This document shows positions 52,160-61,766 of a stretch of DNA of 64,000 nucleotides, piece after piece; positions within the stretch are counted from its first letter, which is position 1; the number at the start of each line of letters is the position of its first letter. Under the pieces are notes generated by a model that worked only from the letters and a program-made list of their open reading frames with translations, did no database searches and was not told where the DNA came from. This stretch comes from an uncultured Pelagibacteraceae bacterium (GTDB taxonomy: Bacteria; Pseudomonadota; Alphaproteobacteria; Pelagibacterales; Pelagibacteraceae): positions 45,093 to 109,092 of the forward strand of contig CACJDW010000003.1 in assembly GCA_902592275.1 (NCBI GenBank). Direction: 5' to 3'. Made by a program: the position numbers and the translations under genes.

Positions 52160-53476
52160 ATGGTTAAGGATCAAGAATTTCTAAAATCTAAAGCTTCATA
52201 TTGTTTGGATTTGGCAAAAAAAATGGGAGCAACTGATGCAAGTGTTACAGTTGGTCACTCAATTTCAGAAACAGTTAATTTTAGAAATAAATCCCTAGAA
52301 GCTTCAGATAGATCAGATGGATTGGCATTAAGTATAGAAACTTATTTAGGTAAAAGAAGATCATCAATTTCATCATCAAATTTACTAGATGAAAATATAA
52401 AAACTTTAATTGAAAAGTGCTTTGAAACTACAAAAATTACACCAGAGGATGAATTTAATTCTTTACCTGATAAAAATTTATTAGCCAAACAAATTAGTAG
52501 TCTTAATTTGTATGATGAAACAAGATTCGAAAACGATAAAAAAATAAAATACTTAAAAGATTTAGAAGAGTCTGCTTCATCAAATAATCAAATCATAAAT
52601 ACAGAATCTAGTTTCACTGAAAATAAATCGAATTTTATACTTGCAAATAGTGACGGTTTTTGTGACGGTTATAAAACTTCTTCTTTTACTACTTCTTGCG
52701 TAACAGTTGCAAAAGATGAAAATAGCATGGAAAGAGACTACGAGTTTTCTAGCAAACGTCATTTGTCTGATATTAAGCAAGCAATAGATCTCGGAAATAA
52801 AGCTGCCAAGCAAACTATTAGAAAATTGAGCCCTAAAAAAATTGGAAGTGAAAAGATCAGCATAATTTTTGATAAAAGAATTTCAAAGGGAATGTTAAGT
52901 GTTTTTGCAAGTGCAATATCTGCCTCCGCAATTGCAAGAGGTACTTCATTTTTAAAGGATAAAATTGGTGAACAGGTTTTTGCTGATTCGATAAATGTAA
53001 TTGATAAACCTGATATAATTAAAGGAATGGGTTCTCAAAACTTTGATGCAGAGGGTGTAAACTCAAATACATTACAACTTATAGAGAATGGAATACTTAA
53101 AAATTATCTTGTCGACACATACAATGGAAAAAAATTAAATTTACAATCAAATGGAAGAAGTGGTGGAACTACCAATTTATATTTTGAAAAAGGAAATATA
53201 AGCCATGAGGATCTTATGAAAAAAAATTCAAGAAGTCTTTATATTACTGAAACTATTGGTCACGGATCTAATGTTGTAACAGGAGATTATTCAGTAGGGG
53301 CCACTGGTTTTTTGGTTGAAGACGGAGAATTTAAATATCCTGTTAATGAAATAACAATTGCAGGAAATTTTAAGGATATGTTCAAAAATATTATTTTAGC
53401 TAATGATTTAGAATTCGAATATTCAGTCAATTCACCAACTATGATGATAGAAGGTATGACTGTTGCAGGAAAATGA
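52160..53476 (+). CDS. pmbA: TldE/PmbA, non-catalytic partner of TldD
   Basis: 438 residues of the same fold as TldD but without the HExxxH site; forms the heterodimer that completes the peptide tunnel. Seen: LAKKMGATDASVTVG near residue 20, FDKRISKGMLSVFASAISASA near 235, and SVGATGFLVEDGEFKYPVNEITIAGN near the end (given here only as its core GFLVEDGE). Its end overlaps the flavoprotein gene by 4 bases (ATGA). Confidence 0.93.
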   Translation: MVKDQEFLKSKASYCLDLAKKMGATDASVTVGHSISETVNFRNKSLEASDRSDGLALSIETYLGKRRSSISSSNLLDENIKTLIEKCFETTKITPEDEFNSLPDKNLLAKQISSLNLYDETRFENDKKIKYLKDLEESASSNNQIINTESSFTENKSNFILANSDGFCDGYKTSSFTTSCVTVAKDENSMERDYEFSSKRHLSDIKQAIDLGNKAAKQTIRKLSPKKIGSEKISIIFDKRISKGMLSVFASAISASAIARGTSFLKDKIGEQVFADSINVIDKPDIIKGMGSQNFDAEGVNSNTLQLIENGILKNYLVDTYNGKKLNLQSNGRSGGTTNLYFEKGNISHEDLMKKNSRSLYITETIGHGSNVVTGDYSVGATGFLVEDGEFKYPVNEITIAGNFKDMFKNIILANDLEFEYSVNSPTMMIEGMTVAGK

Positions 53477-54444
53477 GTAGTTATTGTGTAATTGGCTCTG
53501 GAATTTCTGGAGCAACAATAGCTAATTTGTTAAGTAAAAAAAATTCTGTACACATTTATGACAAAGCCCGAGGTCCAGGTGGCAGATCTTCTTTTAAAAG
53601 ATTAAATAAATCAAAAGGATTTGATCATGGGGCACAATATATTTCTCCAAAAACAATTCATTTTAAAAAATTTATTACAAATTTACGTAAAAAAAAAATT
53701 CTAAAAAAATGGGGCGGCAAACATGTGTTTTTACATAAGTTAAAAAAAGAAAATAAAAATCATGTTAAAATAATTGGCTGCAAAGGTAACAATGATATTA
53801 GCAAACATTTAATAAAGAATATAAATTGTAATTTTCAAAGTGAGTTAGAGAAGATTAAATTTGTAAACAAAAAATGGAAGCTAGTATTTAAGAACAATAA
53901 AACAAAATATTATGATAAATTAATATTAACTTGCCCATTCCCACAATTAAAAAAATTATCAAAAAAATTTATTAAGGATTCATTCATTAAGCAAAAAATC
54001 AAAATGGATGCAAATATTACAGTCATGATCGAAATTAAAAAAACAAATAAAAATATATCGAGTTATTTGTTTGATGATAAAATTTTAGGCTGGGCGGCTA
54101 AAGAAAATAGTAAAAAAAGATTTAAAAGTAATAATGATTTATGGACTTTACAAAGTACAAATTTATGGGCAAATAAAAAAATAAATAAAAATAGAGAAAA
54201 TAAAGAAAAAAACTCAAAGATTTTAATTAATCAATTTTTTAAACTTACTGGAATTAAAAAAACAAAAATAATAACTTCATTAAATCATGGTTGGAAATAT
54301 TCCTCAAATTCTAGAGCCTTAAAAGTTAAAAGTTATTGGAATAATAAATTAAATTTAGGAGTGTGTGCAGATTGGTTTGTAGGCCCTAGAGTAGAGGCTG
54401 GATGGATAAGTGCAAATGATCTTTATAAAAAAATAAATAAATAA
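53473..54444 (+). CDS. FAD-dependent renalase/amine-oxidase-like protein
   Basis: 323-residue flavoprotein with an N-terminal Rossmann fold: CVIGSGISGATIANLL (GxGxxG) at 5-20, then the acid at the end of strand 2 (IYDKARGPGGRSS near 35) and GFDHGAQYIS near 55, all as in bacterial renalases. A late motif NLGVCADWFVGPRVEAGW near 295 closes the FAD site. Renalases oxidise aberrant forms of NAD(P)H; that role is inferred. Translationally coupled to tldE. Very lysine-rich compared with relatives. Confidence 0.85.
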   Translation: MSSYCVIGSGISGATIANLLSKKNSVHIYDKARGPGGRSSFKRLNKSKGFDHGAQYISPKTIHFKKFITNLRKKKILKKWGGKHVFLHKLKKENKNHVKIIGCKGNNDISKHLIKNINCNFQSELEKIKFVNKKWKLVFKNNKTKYYDKLILTCPFPQLKKLSKKFIKDSFIKQKIKMDANITVMIEIKKTNKNISSYLFDDKILGWAAKENSKKRFKSNNDLWTLQSTNLWANKKINKNRENKEKNSKILINQFFKLTGIKKTKIITSLNHGWKYSSNSRALKVKSYWNNKLNLGVCADWFVGPRVEAGWISANDLYKKINK

Positions 54445-54446
54445 TT

Positions 54447-55127
54447 TTATTCAAGATTTTTTAAGCGATATTCCCAATTTCCCATTCTCTTATATGTAAT
54501 TTTAATAATCACTGAAGTTTTTTTATCCAGCCAAATATCAAAATTTAATTTTTTATCTTCAGGAAGAGACATATCTTTAGATGTAAGTTTGAAATGATCT
54601 GTTTCGTATTGTTTGCCATTAATTGAAATATTTTCCTTACCAATAAAAGTAACTATTTGTTCTTTTATACTTCCAGAAATAGGACTTATTTGGCTTTCTG
54701 CTTGTAAAATTTTATGACTCCACCAATTTCCAATAATATTTTTAATAGAAGCTTCACCTGAGTATGAAGATCCTTTGATGTCAAATTTCTTATTATTTTT
54801 ATCCAGTTTTAAGTTTACAAATTTTTCTTTTTTATTTTGAAGCGTCTTTGATTGAAAAGATATTAAATTATCTTTTAAATAAATTTCTTCTCCATATCCC
54901 TCTACTTTAAATATTGTTGCAGATAGGAGTTTTACCTCAAATTTATATTGATTTTTTACTATCGTGTTTTCACCATCTCTTTTAAAAAAATAATTGTTAT
55001 ACCCAATTACTTCATCATTTCTCAAGATCTCCATTTCTATTTTGTCAAATTTGTTATAATGACCAATATGAGCTAAAGAAATTGATGAGAAAAATGTTAA
55101 AAGTAAAATAATTGCAATCTTTTTCAT
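54447..55127 (-). CDS. DUF6134-like periplasmic protein
   Basis: 226-residue precursor with a signal peptide (hydrophobic 3-18, cleavage likely after LAH or SLA). The mature part alternates short beta strands, with KIEMEILRNDEVIGYNNYFF near residue 30 (given by position), a GNWWSHKIL centre near 135, and a C-terminal WLDKKTSVIIKITYKRMGNWEYRL. This looks like the DUF6134/DUF3108 group of beta-rich periplasmic proteins, whose function is unknown. Convergent with the flavoprotein gene by 2 bases; divergent from the YczE-like gene. Confidence 0.7.
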   Translation of the reverse strand: MKKIAIILLLTFFSSISLAHIGHYNKFDKIEMEILRNDEVIGYNNYFFKRDGENTIVKNQYKFEVKLLSATIFKVEGYGEEIYLKDNLISFQSKTLQNKKEKFVNLKLDKNNKKFDIKGSSYSGEASIKNIIGNWWSHKILQAESQISPISGSIKEQIVTFIGKENISINGKQYETDHFKLTSKDMSLPEDKKLNFDIWLDKKTSVIIKITYKRMGNWEYRLKNLE

Positions 55128-55180
55128 TTGCTAATTACAATATTAGAATTTTTCATTAATAGATATAGCTTATTATAATT

Positions 55181-55828
55181 ATGTTTTTAAAAATAAAAAA
55201 AATTCCAAAAGTAAAATGGAGCTCAGAAAAACCATTTAATTTTAAACCAAAGTTTTCTACATTTTTTTTCTTATGTTTTGGTTTGTCTTTATTTGGATTA
55301 GGTGAAGGATTATTAATTGTTTCATTCACAGGAGCCTCTCCTTGGAGTGTTTTAGCCCAAGGTATTTCCTTAAATATTAATTTAAGTATTGGAACTATTA
55401 CATTATTAATAAGTATTGCTGTCTTAATTTTATGGATCCCTCTTGGGCAAAAACCAGGGATGGGCACAATATTTAATGCTTTGATAATTGCAATTATGAT
55501 TGATCTTTGTATCAAATATGTTCCAACACCATCAAATTATATTTATCAATTAATTTTAGCTGTAATTTCTGTAATCATGGTAGGAATAGGTGGGGGTATT
55601 TACTTAGTATCAAATTTAGGAGCCGGTCCTAGAGATGGGCTTATGATAGGATTACAAAAAGTAACAAATTTTCCTATAGCTTTAGTAAGAGCAACATTAG
55701 AAATTTCAGTTGTAAGTATTGGATGGTATTTAGGAGGAACAGTAGGGGTTGGAACTTTATTGTTCGCGTTTGGCATAGGTCCTTGCGTTGCTCTAGGACT
55801 TTATTTAGTTGATAAAACTTTTGATTAG
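55181..55828 (+). CDS. YczE/YyaS/YitT-family membrane protein
   Basis: 215-residue inner-membrane protein with five hydrophobic segments. Typical repeats are FGLSLFGLGEGLLI, SFTGASPWSVLAQGIS near residue 50 and SNLGAGPRDGLMIGL near 150, the paired GAxPxD/S turns of the YczE group. The function is unknown; B. subtilis YczE is a membrane protein near the surfactin locus. The stop interlocks (TTAG) with the convergent typA stop. Confidence 0.8.
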   Translation: MFLKIKKIPKVKWSSEKPFNFKPKFSTFFFLCFGLSLFGLGEGLLIVSFTGASPWSVLAQGISLNINLSIGTITLLISIAVLILWIPLGQKPGMGTIFNALIIAIMIDLCIKYVPTPSNYIYQLILAVISVIMVGIGGGIYLVSNLGAGPRDGLMIGLQKVTNFPIALVRATLEISVVSIGWYLGGTVGVGTLLFAFGIGPCVALGLYLVDKTFD

Positions 55829-57651
55829 GCTGCAGCTATAGCTTTTTCGCTTTTTTTTCTTTCGTGGGGATCAAGAATTGCTTTTCTCAATCTACATGAG
55901 TCTGGAGTTATCTCTAAAGCTTCATCTGTATTAAGCATACTTAATTGTTCTGCAATTGACATTTTTCTTACAGGTGTAAGTACAACATTCTCATCTGTGC
56001 CCTGAGTTCTCATATTTGTAAGTTTCTTACCCTTCATTACATTAATGATCATATCACCTGGTTTAGGTGAAAGACCTACGATCATTCCAGGATAAACAGA
56101 GTCGTTATGTGTAACAAACATTTCTCCTCGTGCCTGTAGGTTAAAGATTGCAAATGCAACAGCTTTTCCTTGTTCCATTGAGATTAACGCTCCATTTCTT
56201 CTACCTTCCATTTCTCCCTCAAAAGGACCATAGCTATGGAATATTCTATTAATCACTCCGTTTCCTTTTGTAAGTGTAAGAAATCTACTTGTGTACCCCA
56301 TTAGGCCTCTAGTAGGTGCATGAAAAATTAATCTTTTTTTGTTAGTTCCAGTATCTTTTAACTCTATTAGTTTACCTTTTCTTCTGTTCATTGAGTCAAT
56401 TACCTTGGATGAATGTTCTTCATCAAGGTCCATAGTAATTTCTTCAATTGGCTCAAGTTTATTTCCACTTTCGTCAGTTTTATATAATACTTTTGGAGGG
56501 CTTACTGTCATTTCAAAACCCTCTCTTCTCATTTGAGTTAAAAGAATTTCCAACATCAACTCACCCCTACCACTAACAACAAATGAGTCTTTTCCCTCGT
56601 TTTCTGAAAATGTAATACCAACATTATTATCTGCCTCTTGAACTAATCTATCTCTTATTTGGGTACTGGTTAGTTTTTTACCTTCAGTTCCAGCTAAAGG
56701 TGAAGTATTTACAGTAATTGTAATTGACATTGTAGGAGGATCTATTGGAGTTGCTGGGATCGGCTCATTTACCTCTAGGTCGCATATTGTATCAGCAACG
56801 TTAGCTTTTTCTAACCCGGCAACAATCACAATATCTCCAGCTTCACCAACATCTATTGGAACTTTTTTTGTTCCTTCATATCTAAATATTTTTGTTAATT
56901 TTCCTTCATCAACTTTTTCACCATTCAAATTGATAGCTTTTATAGATTGATTAGCTTTTGCAGTACCTTGAGTAATTCTTCCAACCAAACTTCTTCCTAA
57001 AAAACTATCTGCATAAAGTAGCGTTGACAACATTGCAAAAGGTTTAGTTTTATCAAGTTCAGCAGGTTTTACATGATCAACAATTAAATCTAACAAAGGA
57101 TTTAAATTTTCTCTCGGACCGTCAACCTCATGGTCTGCCCAACCTGATCTTCCACTTGCATATAAAACAGGAAAATCTAATTGTTCTTCATTTGCATCTA
57201 AGCTTACAAATAAATCAAATGTTTCATCTAAAACTTCATTAGCTCTTTGATCAGCTTTATCTAATTTATTAATAACAACAATTGGCTTTAATCCTTGTTT
57301 AAGTGCTTTTGATAATACAAATTTTGTTTGAGGCATAACACCTTCTGCAGAGTCAATTAATAAAAGTGCTCCGTCTGCCATACTTAAAACTCTTTCAACT
57401 TCAGCAGCAAAATCTCTATGGCCTGGAGTATCGATTATATTTATTCTTGAATTGTTCCAATTAATTGAAGCAGGTTTTGCTAAAATTGTAATTCCTCTTT
57501 CTTTTTCAAGCTCACCTGAGTCCATTAATCTTTCATCAACAACTTCATTCTCTCTAAATGAACCGCTTTGTTTCATTAAATTATCAATTAGAGTAGTTTT
57601 GCCATGATCAACATGGGCTATGATTGTGATGTTTCTGATGTTATTGCTCAT
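55825..57651 (-). CDS. typA: Ribosome-associated GTPase TypA/BipA
   Basis: Translation-factor GTPase of 608 residues that binds the ribosome and supports 50S assembly and stress growth. G motifs: AHVDHGKTTL (residues 11-20), RGITI, DTPGHRDF near 73, NKLDKAD near 128. Domains II and III and a C-terminal domain with HAPTRGLMGYTSRF near 455 and GTDENVVLTP near 545 follow. No Shine-Dalgarno; TATAAG 11 bases before the ATG suggests a near-leaderless message, unless it is read from the small gene upstream. Confidence 0.96.
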   Translation of the reverse strand: MSNNIRNITIIAHVDHGKTTLIDNLMKQSGSFRENEVVDERLMDSGELEKERGITILAKPASINWNNSRINIIDTPGHRDFAAEVERVLSMADGALLLIDSAEGVMPQTKFVLSKALKQGLKPIVVINKLDKADQRANEVLDETFDLFVSLDANEEQLDFPVLYASGRSGWADHEVDGPRENLNPLLDLIVDHVKPAELDKTKPFAMLSTLLYADSFLGRSLVGRITQGTAKANQSIKAINLNGEKVDEGKLTKIFRYEGTKKVPIDVGEAGDIVIVAGLEKANVADTICDLEVNEPIPATPIDPPTMSITITVNTSPLAGTEGKKLTSTQIRDRLVQEADNNVGITFSENEGKDSFVVSGRGELMLEILLTQMRREGFEMTVSPPKVLYKTDESGNKLEPIEEITMDLDEEHSSKVIDSMNRRKGKLIELKDTGTNKKRLIFHAPTRGLMGYTSRFLTLTKGNGVINRIFHSYGPFEGEMEGRRNGALISMEQGKAVAFAIFNLQARGEMFVTHNDSVYPGMIVGLSPKPGDMIINVMKGKKLTNMRTQGTDENVVLTPVRKMSIAEQLSMLNTDEALEITPDSCRLRKAILDPHERKKSEKAIAAA

Positions 57652-57736
57652 AAATTCTGGCTCTTATACATATTTAAAAGGATATTAAAACTCAAAAAAA
57701 CTCATAACTGGCTTGAATAATTTTCAAAATTTAGGA

Positions 57737-57853
57737 TTAATTTGGCTTTTTTTGCTTATCTTTTTTAAGTTTTCTTTTTTCTTTAAAGCTCAATTTAGGT
57801 TTTTTCTTAACACTAGAGTCTTTAAATGATTTACCGCTATATCTTTTTGACAT
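57737..57853 (-). CDS. Candidate 38-residue basic protein
   Basis: A short open frame starting MSKRYSGKSFKD and ending KDKQKKPN, about 45 percent Lys and Arg. It fills the space between the groEL terminator and typA on their strand, 85 bases before the typA start. No Shine-Dalgarno is visible. The order Ser-Lys-Arg-Tyr at the start then a lysine-rich helix resembles small ribosome-associated basic proteins, but I recognise no family. In an AT-rich genome a frame this short can occur by chance. Confidence 0.45.
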   Translation of the reverse strand: MSKRYSGKSFKDSSVKKKPKLSFKEKRKLKKDKQKKPN

Positions 57854-57872
57854 AATTAAATTTCACATAAAA

Positions 57873-57898
57873 AAAAGGCCATCTTGAGATGGCCTTTT
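57873..57898 (-). terminator. Intrinsic terminator of groES-groEL
   Basis: Eleven-base-pair stem AAAAGGCCATC / GATGGCCTTTT (57873-57883 and 57888-57898) with a 4-base loop. On the minus strand it is followed by a run of T, 26 bases after the groEL stop. The core GGCC stem is like that at 35335-35362. Confidence 0.88.
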
Positions 57899-57923
57899 AA
57901 ATTTTGTTTTAGAAAATGAGGGA

Positions 57924-59597
<1,674 letters not shown>

Positions 59598-59607
59598 TTA
59601 AATTAAA

Positions 59608-59898
59608 TTACTTAGTTGTAATACCCATAATGTCAGACTCTTTCATTATGCTGTATTCTTTACCATCAATTTTGACTTCAGTTCCTGACCATTTGCCAAA
59701 TAAAACTTTGTCACCAACTTTAACATCCATTGGAATTATTTTTCCATCTTCAGTTTTTGCTCCACCACCAATTGCAACCACTTTACCTTCTTGAGGTTTT
59801 TCTTGAGCCGTGTCAGGGATAATTATACCTCCAGCAGTTTTTTCACTGCTGTCTAAAACTTCGATTAAAACTCTGTCATGTAACGGTTTAAATTTCAT
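59608..59898 (-). CDS. groS: 10 kDa co-chaperonin GroES
   Basis: Lid of the GroEL chamber, 96 residues. [33 protein letters not shown] (positions 3-35) includes the mobile loop that contacts Gro[15 protein letters not shown] near 62 and a C-terminal SDIMGI complete the beta barrel. Preceded by AAGGAG and by an RpoH-type promoter at 59936-59963; first gene of the groESL operon. Confidence 0.98.
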   Translation of the reverse strand: MKFKPLHDRVLIEVLDSSEKTAGGIIIPDTAQEKPQEGKVVAIGGGAKTEDGKIIPMDVKVGDKVLFGKWSGTEVKIDGKEYSIMKESDIMGITTK

Positions 59899-59935
59899 AA
59901 ATTCTCCTTAATAAATCTTTATAAACATGGACTTC

Positions 59936-59963
59936 ATATAGATATTTCAGTGTCTATTTCAAG
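59936..59963 (-). promoter_or_regulatory. RpoH (sigma-32) type promoter of groESL
   Basis: CTTGAA (59963-59958) and CTATAT (59941-59936), counted as CTTG-N18-CTATAT. The spacing equals that of the hsp20 promoter. Expected start near 59930, leaving a leader of about 30 bases with AAGGAG and no obvious stem over it, unlike hsp20. No CIRCE repeat was seen, so control would be by RpoH alone. Confidence 0.75.
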
Positions 59964-60030
59964 ATCAGAAAATCTTTAGGATATTAATATTGCTAGTAAA
60001 TTCGGGATTTTATGGTTTATACCTTAAAAT

Positions 60031-60849
60031 ATGACCAAAAATTTAGATTTAAATGGCTTAAAATCAATTGCTGATAATTATGATCTTTTTTATATAGACT
60101 TATGGGGCGTTGTTCATAATGGGGTTAATCTTCATGAAAAGGCAATAGCTGTTTTAAATGAACTTTTAAAAAAAAACAAAATGTTGGTACTTTTAACAAA
60201 CGCCCCAAGACCAAATAAAACTGTTCAAAATTTTTTAGAAAAGATGGGCATGGATAAAGTACTAAGAGATCACGTATTTACATCGGGTGAAGCTGCATTA
60301 AATTATTTAAAAAAATCGTACTTATCGAAAAAGTTTTATCACATAGGTCCACCAAGGGATTTTGATTTATTTTATTTATTTGAGAAAAATAAGTGTGAAG
60401 ATATTAGGGATAGTGAATATTTATTGTGTACAGGTTTGTTTGATGATCATGATAAGGATTTAAATTTTTACAAAGATTTACTTGAAAAACATATTACCAA
60501 AAAAATGATTTGTACAAATCCAGACTTAATTGTTGATCGTGGAAAAGTTAGAGAGTTATGCGCAGGTTCTGTCGCAATGGTTTTTGAAAAAATGGGTGGA
60601 GAAGTGGTATATTTTGGAAAACCACATCCAGAGGTTTATAATCAGTCAATTGATAATAAAAATAAAAAAATATTAGCAATTGGTGATAATTTAAATACTG
60701 ATATCAAGGGTGCAAATCTTTTAAATTATGATTCTTTATTAATAAGTAGCGGTATACATAGAAATGAAATAAAAAATAAAGGCATCCAAGATGTTTCAAA
60801 AGAGTATGAAGCGATAGTTAATTTTATTCAATCAGATTTAAAATGGTAA
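60031..60849 (+). CDS. HAD-superfamily phosphatase, subclass IIA (TIGR01459 type)
   Basis: 272-residue haloacid-dehalogenase phosphatase related to NagD. Motif I DLWGVVHNG near residue 24 (nucleophile Asp), motif II LLTNAPRPN near 55, and motif III/IV FGKPHPEVYNQ and AIGDNLNTDIKGAN near 220. Members of this alphaproteobacterial group sit next to ribF, as here (7-base overlap). The substrate is not established; a flavin-pathway phosphate is a guess from context. Confidence 0.87.
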   Translation: MTKNLDLNGLKSIADNYDLFYIDLWGVVHNGVNLHEKAIAVLNELLKKNKMLVLLTNAPRPNKTVQNFLEKMGMDKVLRDHVFTSGEAALNYLKKSYLSKKFYHIGPPRDFDLFYLFEKNKCEDIRDSEYLLCTGLFDDHDKDLNFYKDLLEKHITKKMICTNPDLIVDRGKVRELCAGSVAMVFEKMGGEVVYFGKPHPEVYNQSIDNKNKKILAIGDNLNTDIKGANLLNYDSLLISSGIHRNEIKNKGIQDVSKEYEAIVNFIQSDLKW

Positions 60850-61766
60850 AACATTACACAAATTTTAATATTCAAAAAACACATAGAGGATCAATTATTC
60901 TAATAGGTAATTTTGATGGTTTGCATTTAGGACATCAAAAATTATTTCAATTAGCAAAGCTATATAAGAAAAAATATAATTTAAAAATTGGTGTTGTAAA
61001 TTTTGATCCAATGCCAAAAATGTTTTTTAATAAAAAATTAAAAAATTTTCGACTTTCTAATACTGATCAAAAAATTAAGTTACTTAGTGATTTAAAAGTA
61101 GATTTTATTATTACAAAAAAATTTGATAAAAAATTTTCAAAAACTAAAGCGCTTAACTTTATTTCTCAAATTTTAAATAAAAAATTAAGTTCTAAATTTG
61201 TATTTGTTAGCAATAATTTTAGATTTGGAAATAAAAGAGAAGGAAATGTTAAGTTATTAACAAAATACGAACAATTGTTTAATTATAAAGTTGTCAAACC
61301 AGAACCATTAGTAAAAAGTAAAAAGATTGTATCATCATCTTTAATAAGAAATCTTTTAGAAAAGGGCCTTTTAGACAAAGCTAATAATCTTTTAAAAAGA
61401 AACTGGGCGATACAAGGAGTAGTTAAAAAGGGGAGACAAGTAGGAAAAAAAATTGGTTTTCCAACTTGCAACATAGATATCGATGATTATGTTTTAGCAA
61501 AACCAGGAGTTTATGCTGTCAGGGTTTTGAGAAAAAATAGTGATAAATATCTTAAAGGAATTGCTAATCTTGGATACAGACCAACATTTAACCAAAAAAA
61601 AATATTATTAGAAGTTCATTTATTTAATTTTTCCGGAAATCTTTATAATATACTTTTATCAGTTGAGTTTTTAAAGTTTATAAGGAAAGAAAAAAAATTT
61701 AATAATATTAATCAATTAAGAGCTCAAATTAACAAAGATTTAAATATTGCAAAAAAGACTAAATGA
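60843..61766 (+). CDS. ribF: Bifunctional riboflavin kinase / FAD synthetase
   Basis: 307 residues converting riboflavin to FMN and FAD. N-terminal FMN adenylyltransferase with IGNFDGLHLGHQKLF near residue 23 and the FRFGNKREGNV stretch near 130; C-terminal flavokinase with VVKKGRQVGKKIGFPTCNI near 197 (ATP and metal Thr) and PGVYAV near 222. Overlaps the phosphatase gene by 7 bases and ileS by 4 (ATGA), giving the order often seen in proteobacteria, ribF-ileS. Confidence 0.95.
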   Translation: MVKHYTNFNIQKTHRGSIILIGNFDGLHLGHQKLFQLAKLYKKKYNLKIGVVNFDPMPKMFFNKKLKNFRLSNTDQKIKLLSDLKVDFIITKKFDKKFSKTKALNFISQILNKKLSSKFVFVSNNFRFGNKREGNVKLLTKYEQLFNYKVVKPEPLVKSKKIVSSSLIRNLLEKGLLDKANNLLKRNWAIQGVVKKGRQVGKKIGFPTCNIDIDDYVLAKPGVYAVRVLRKNSDKYLKGIANLGYRPTFNQKKILLEVHLFNFSGNLYNILLSVEFLKFIRKEKKFNNINQLRAQINKDLNIAKKTK

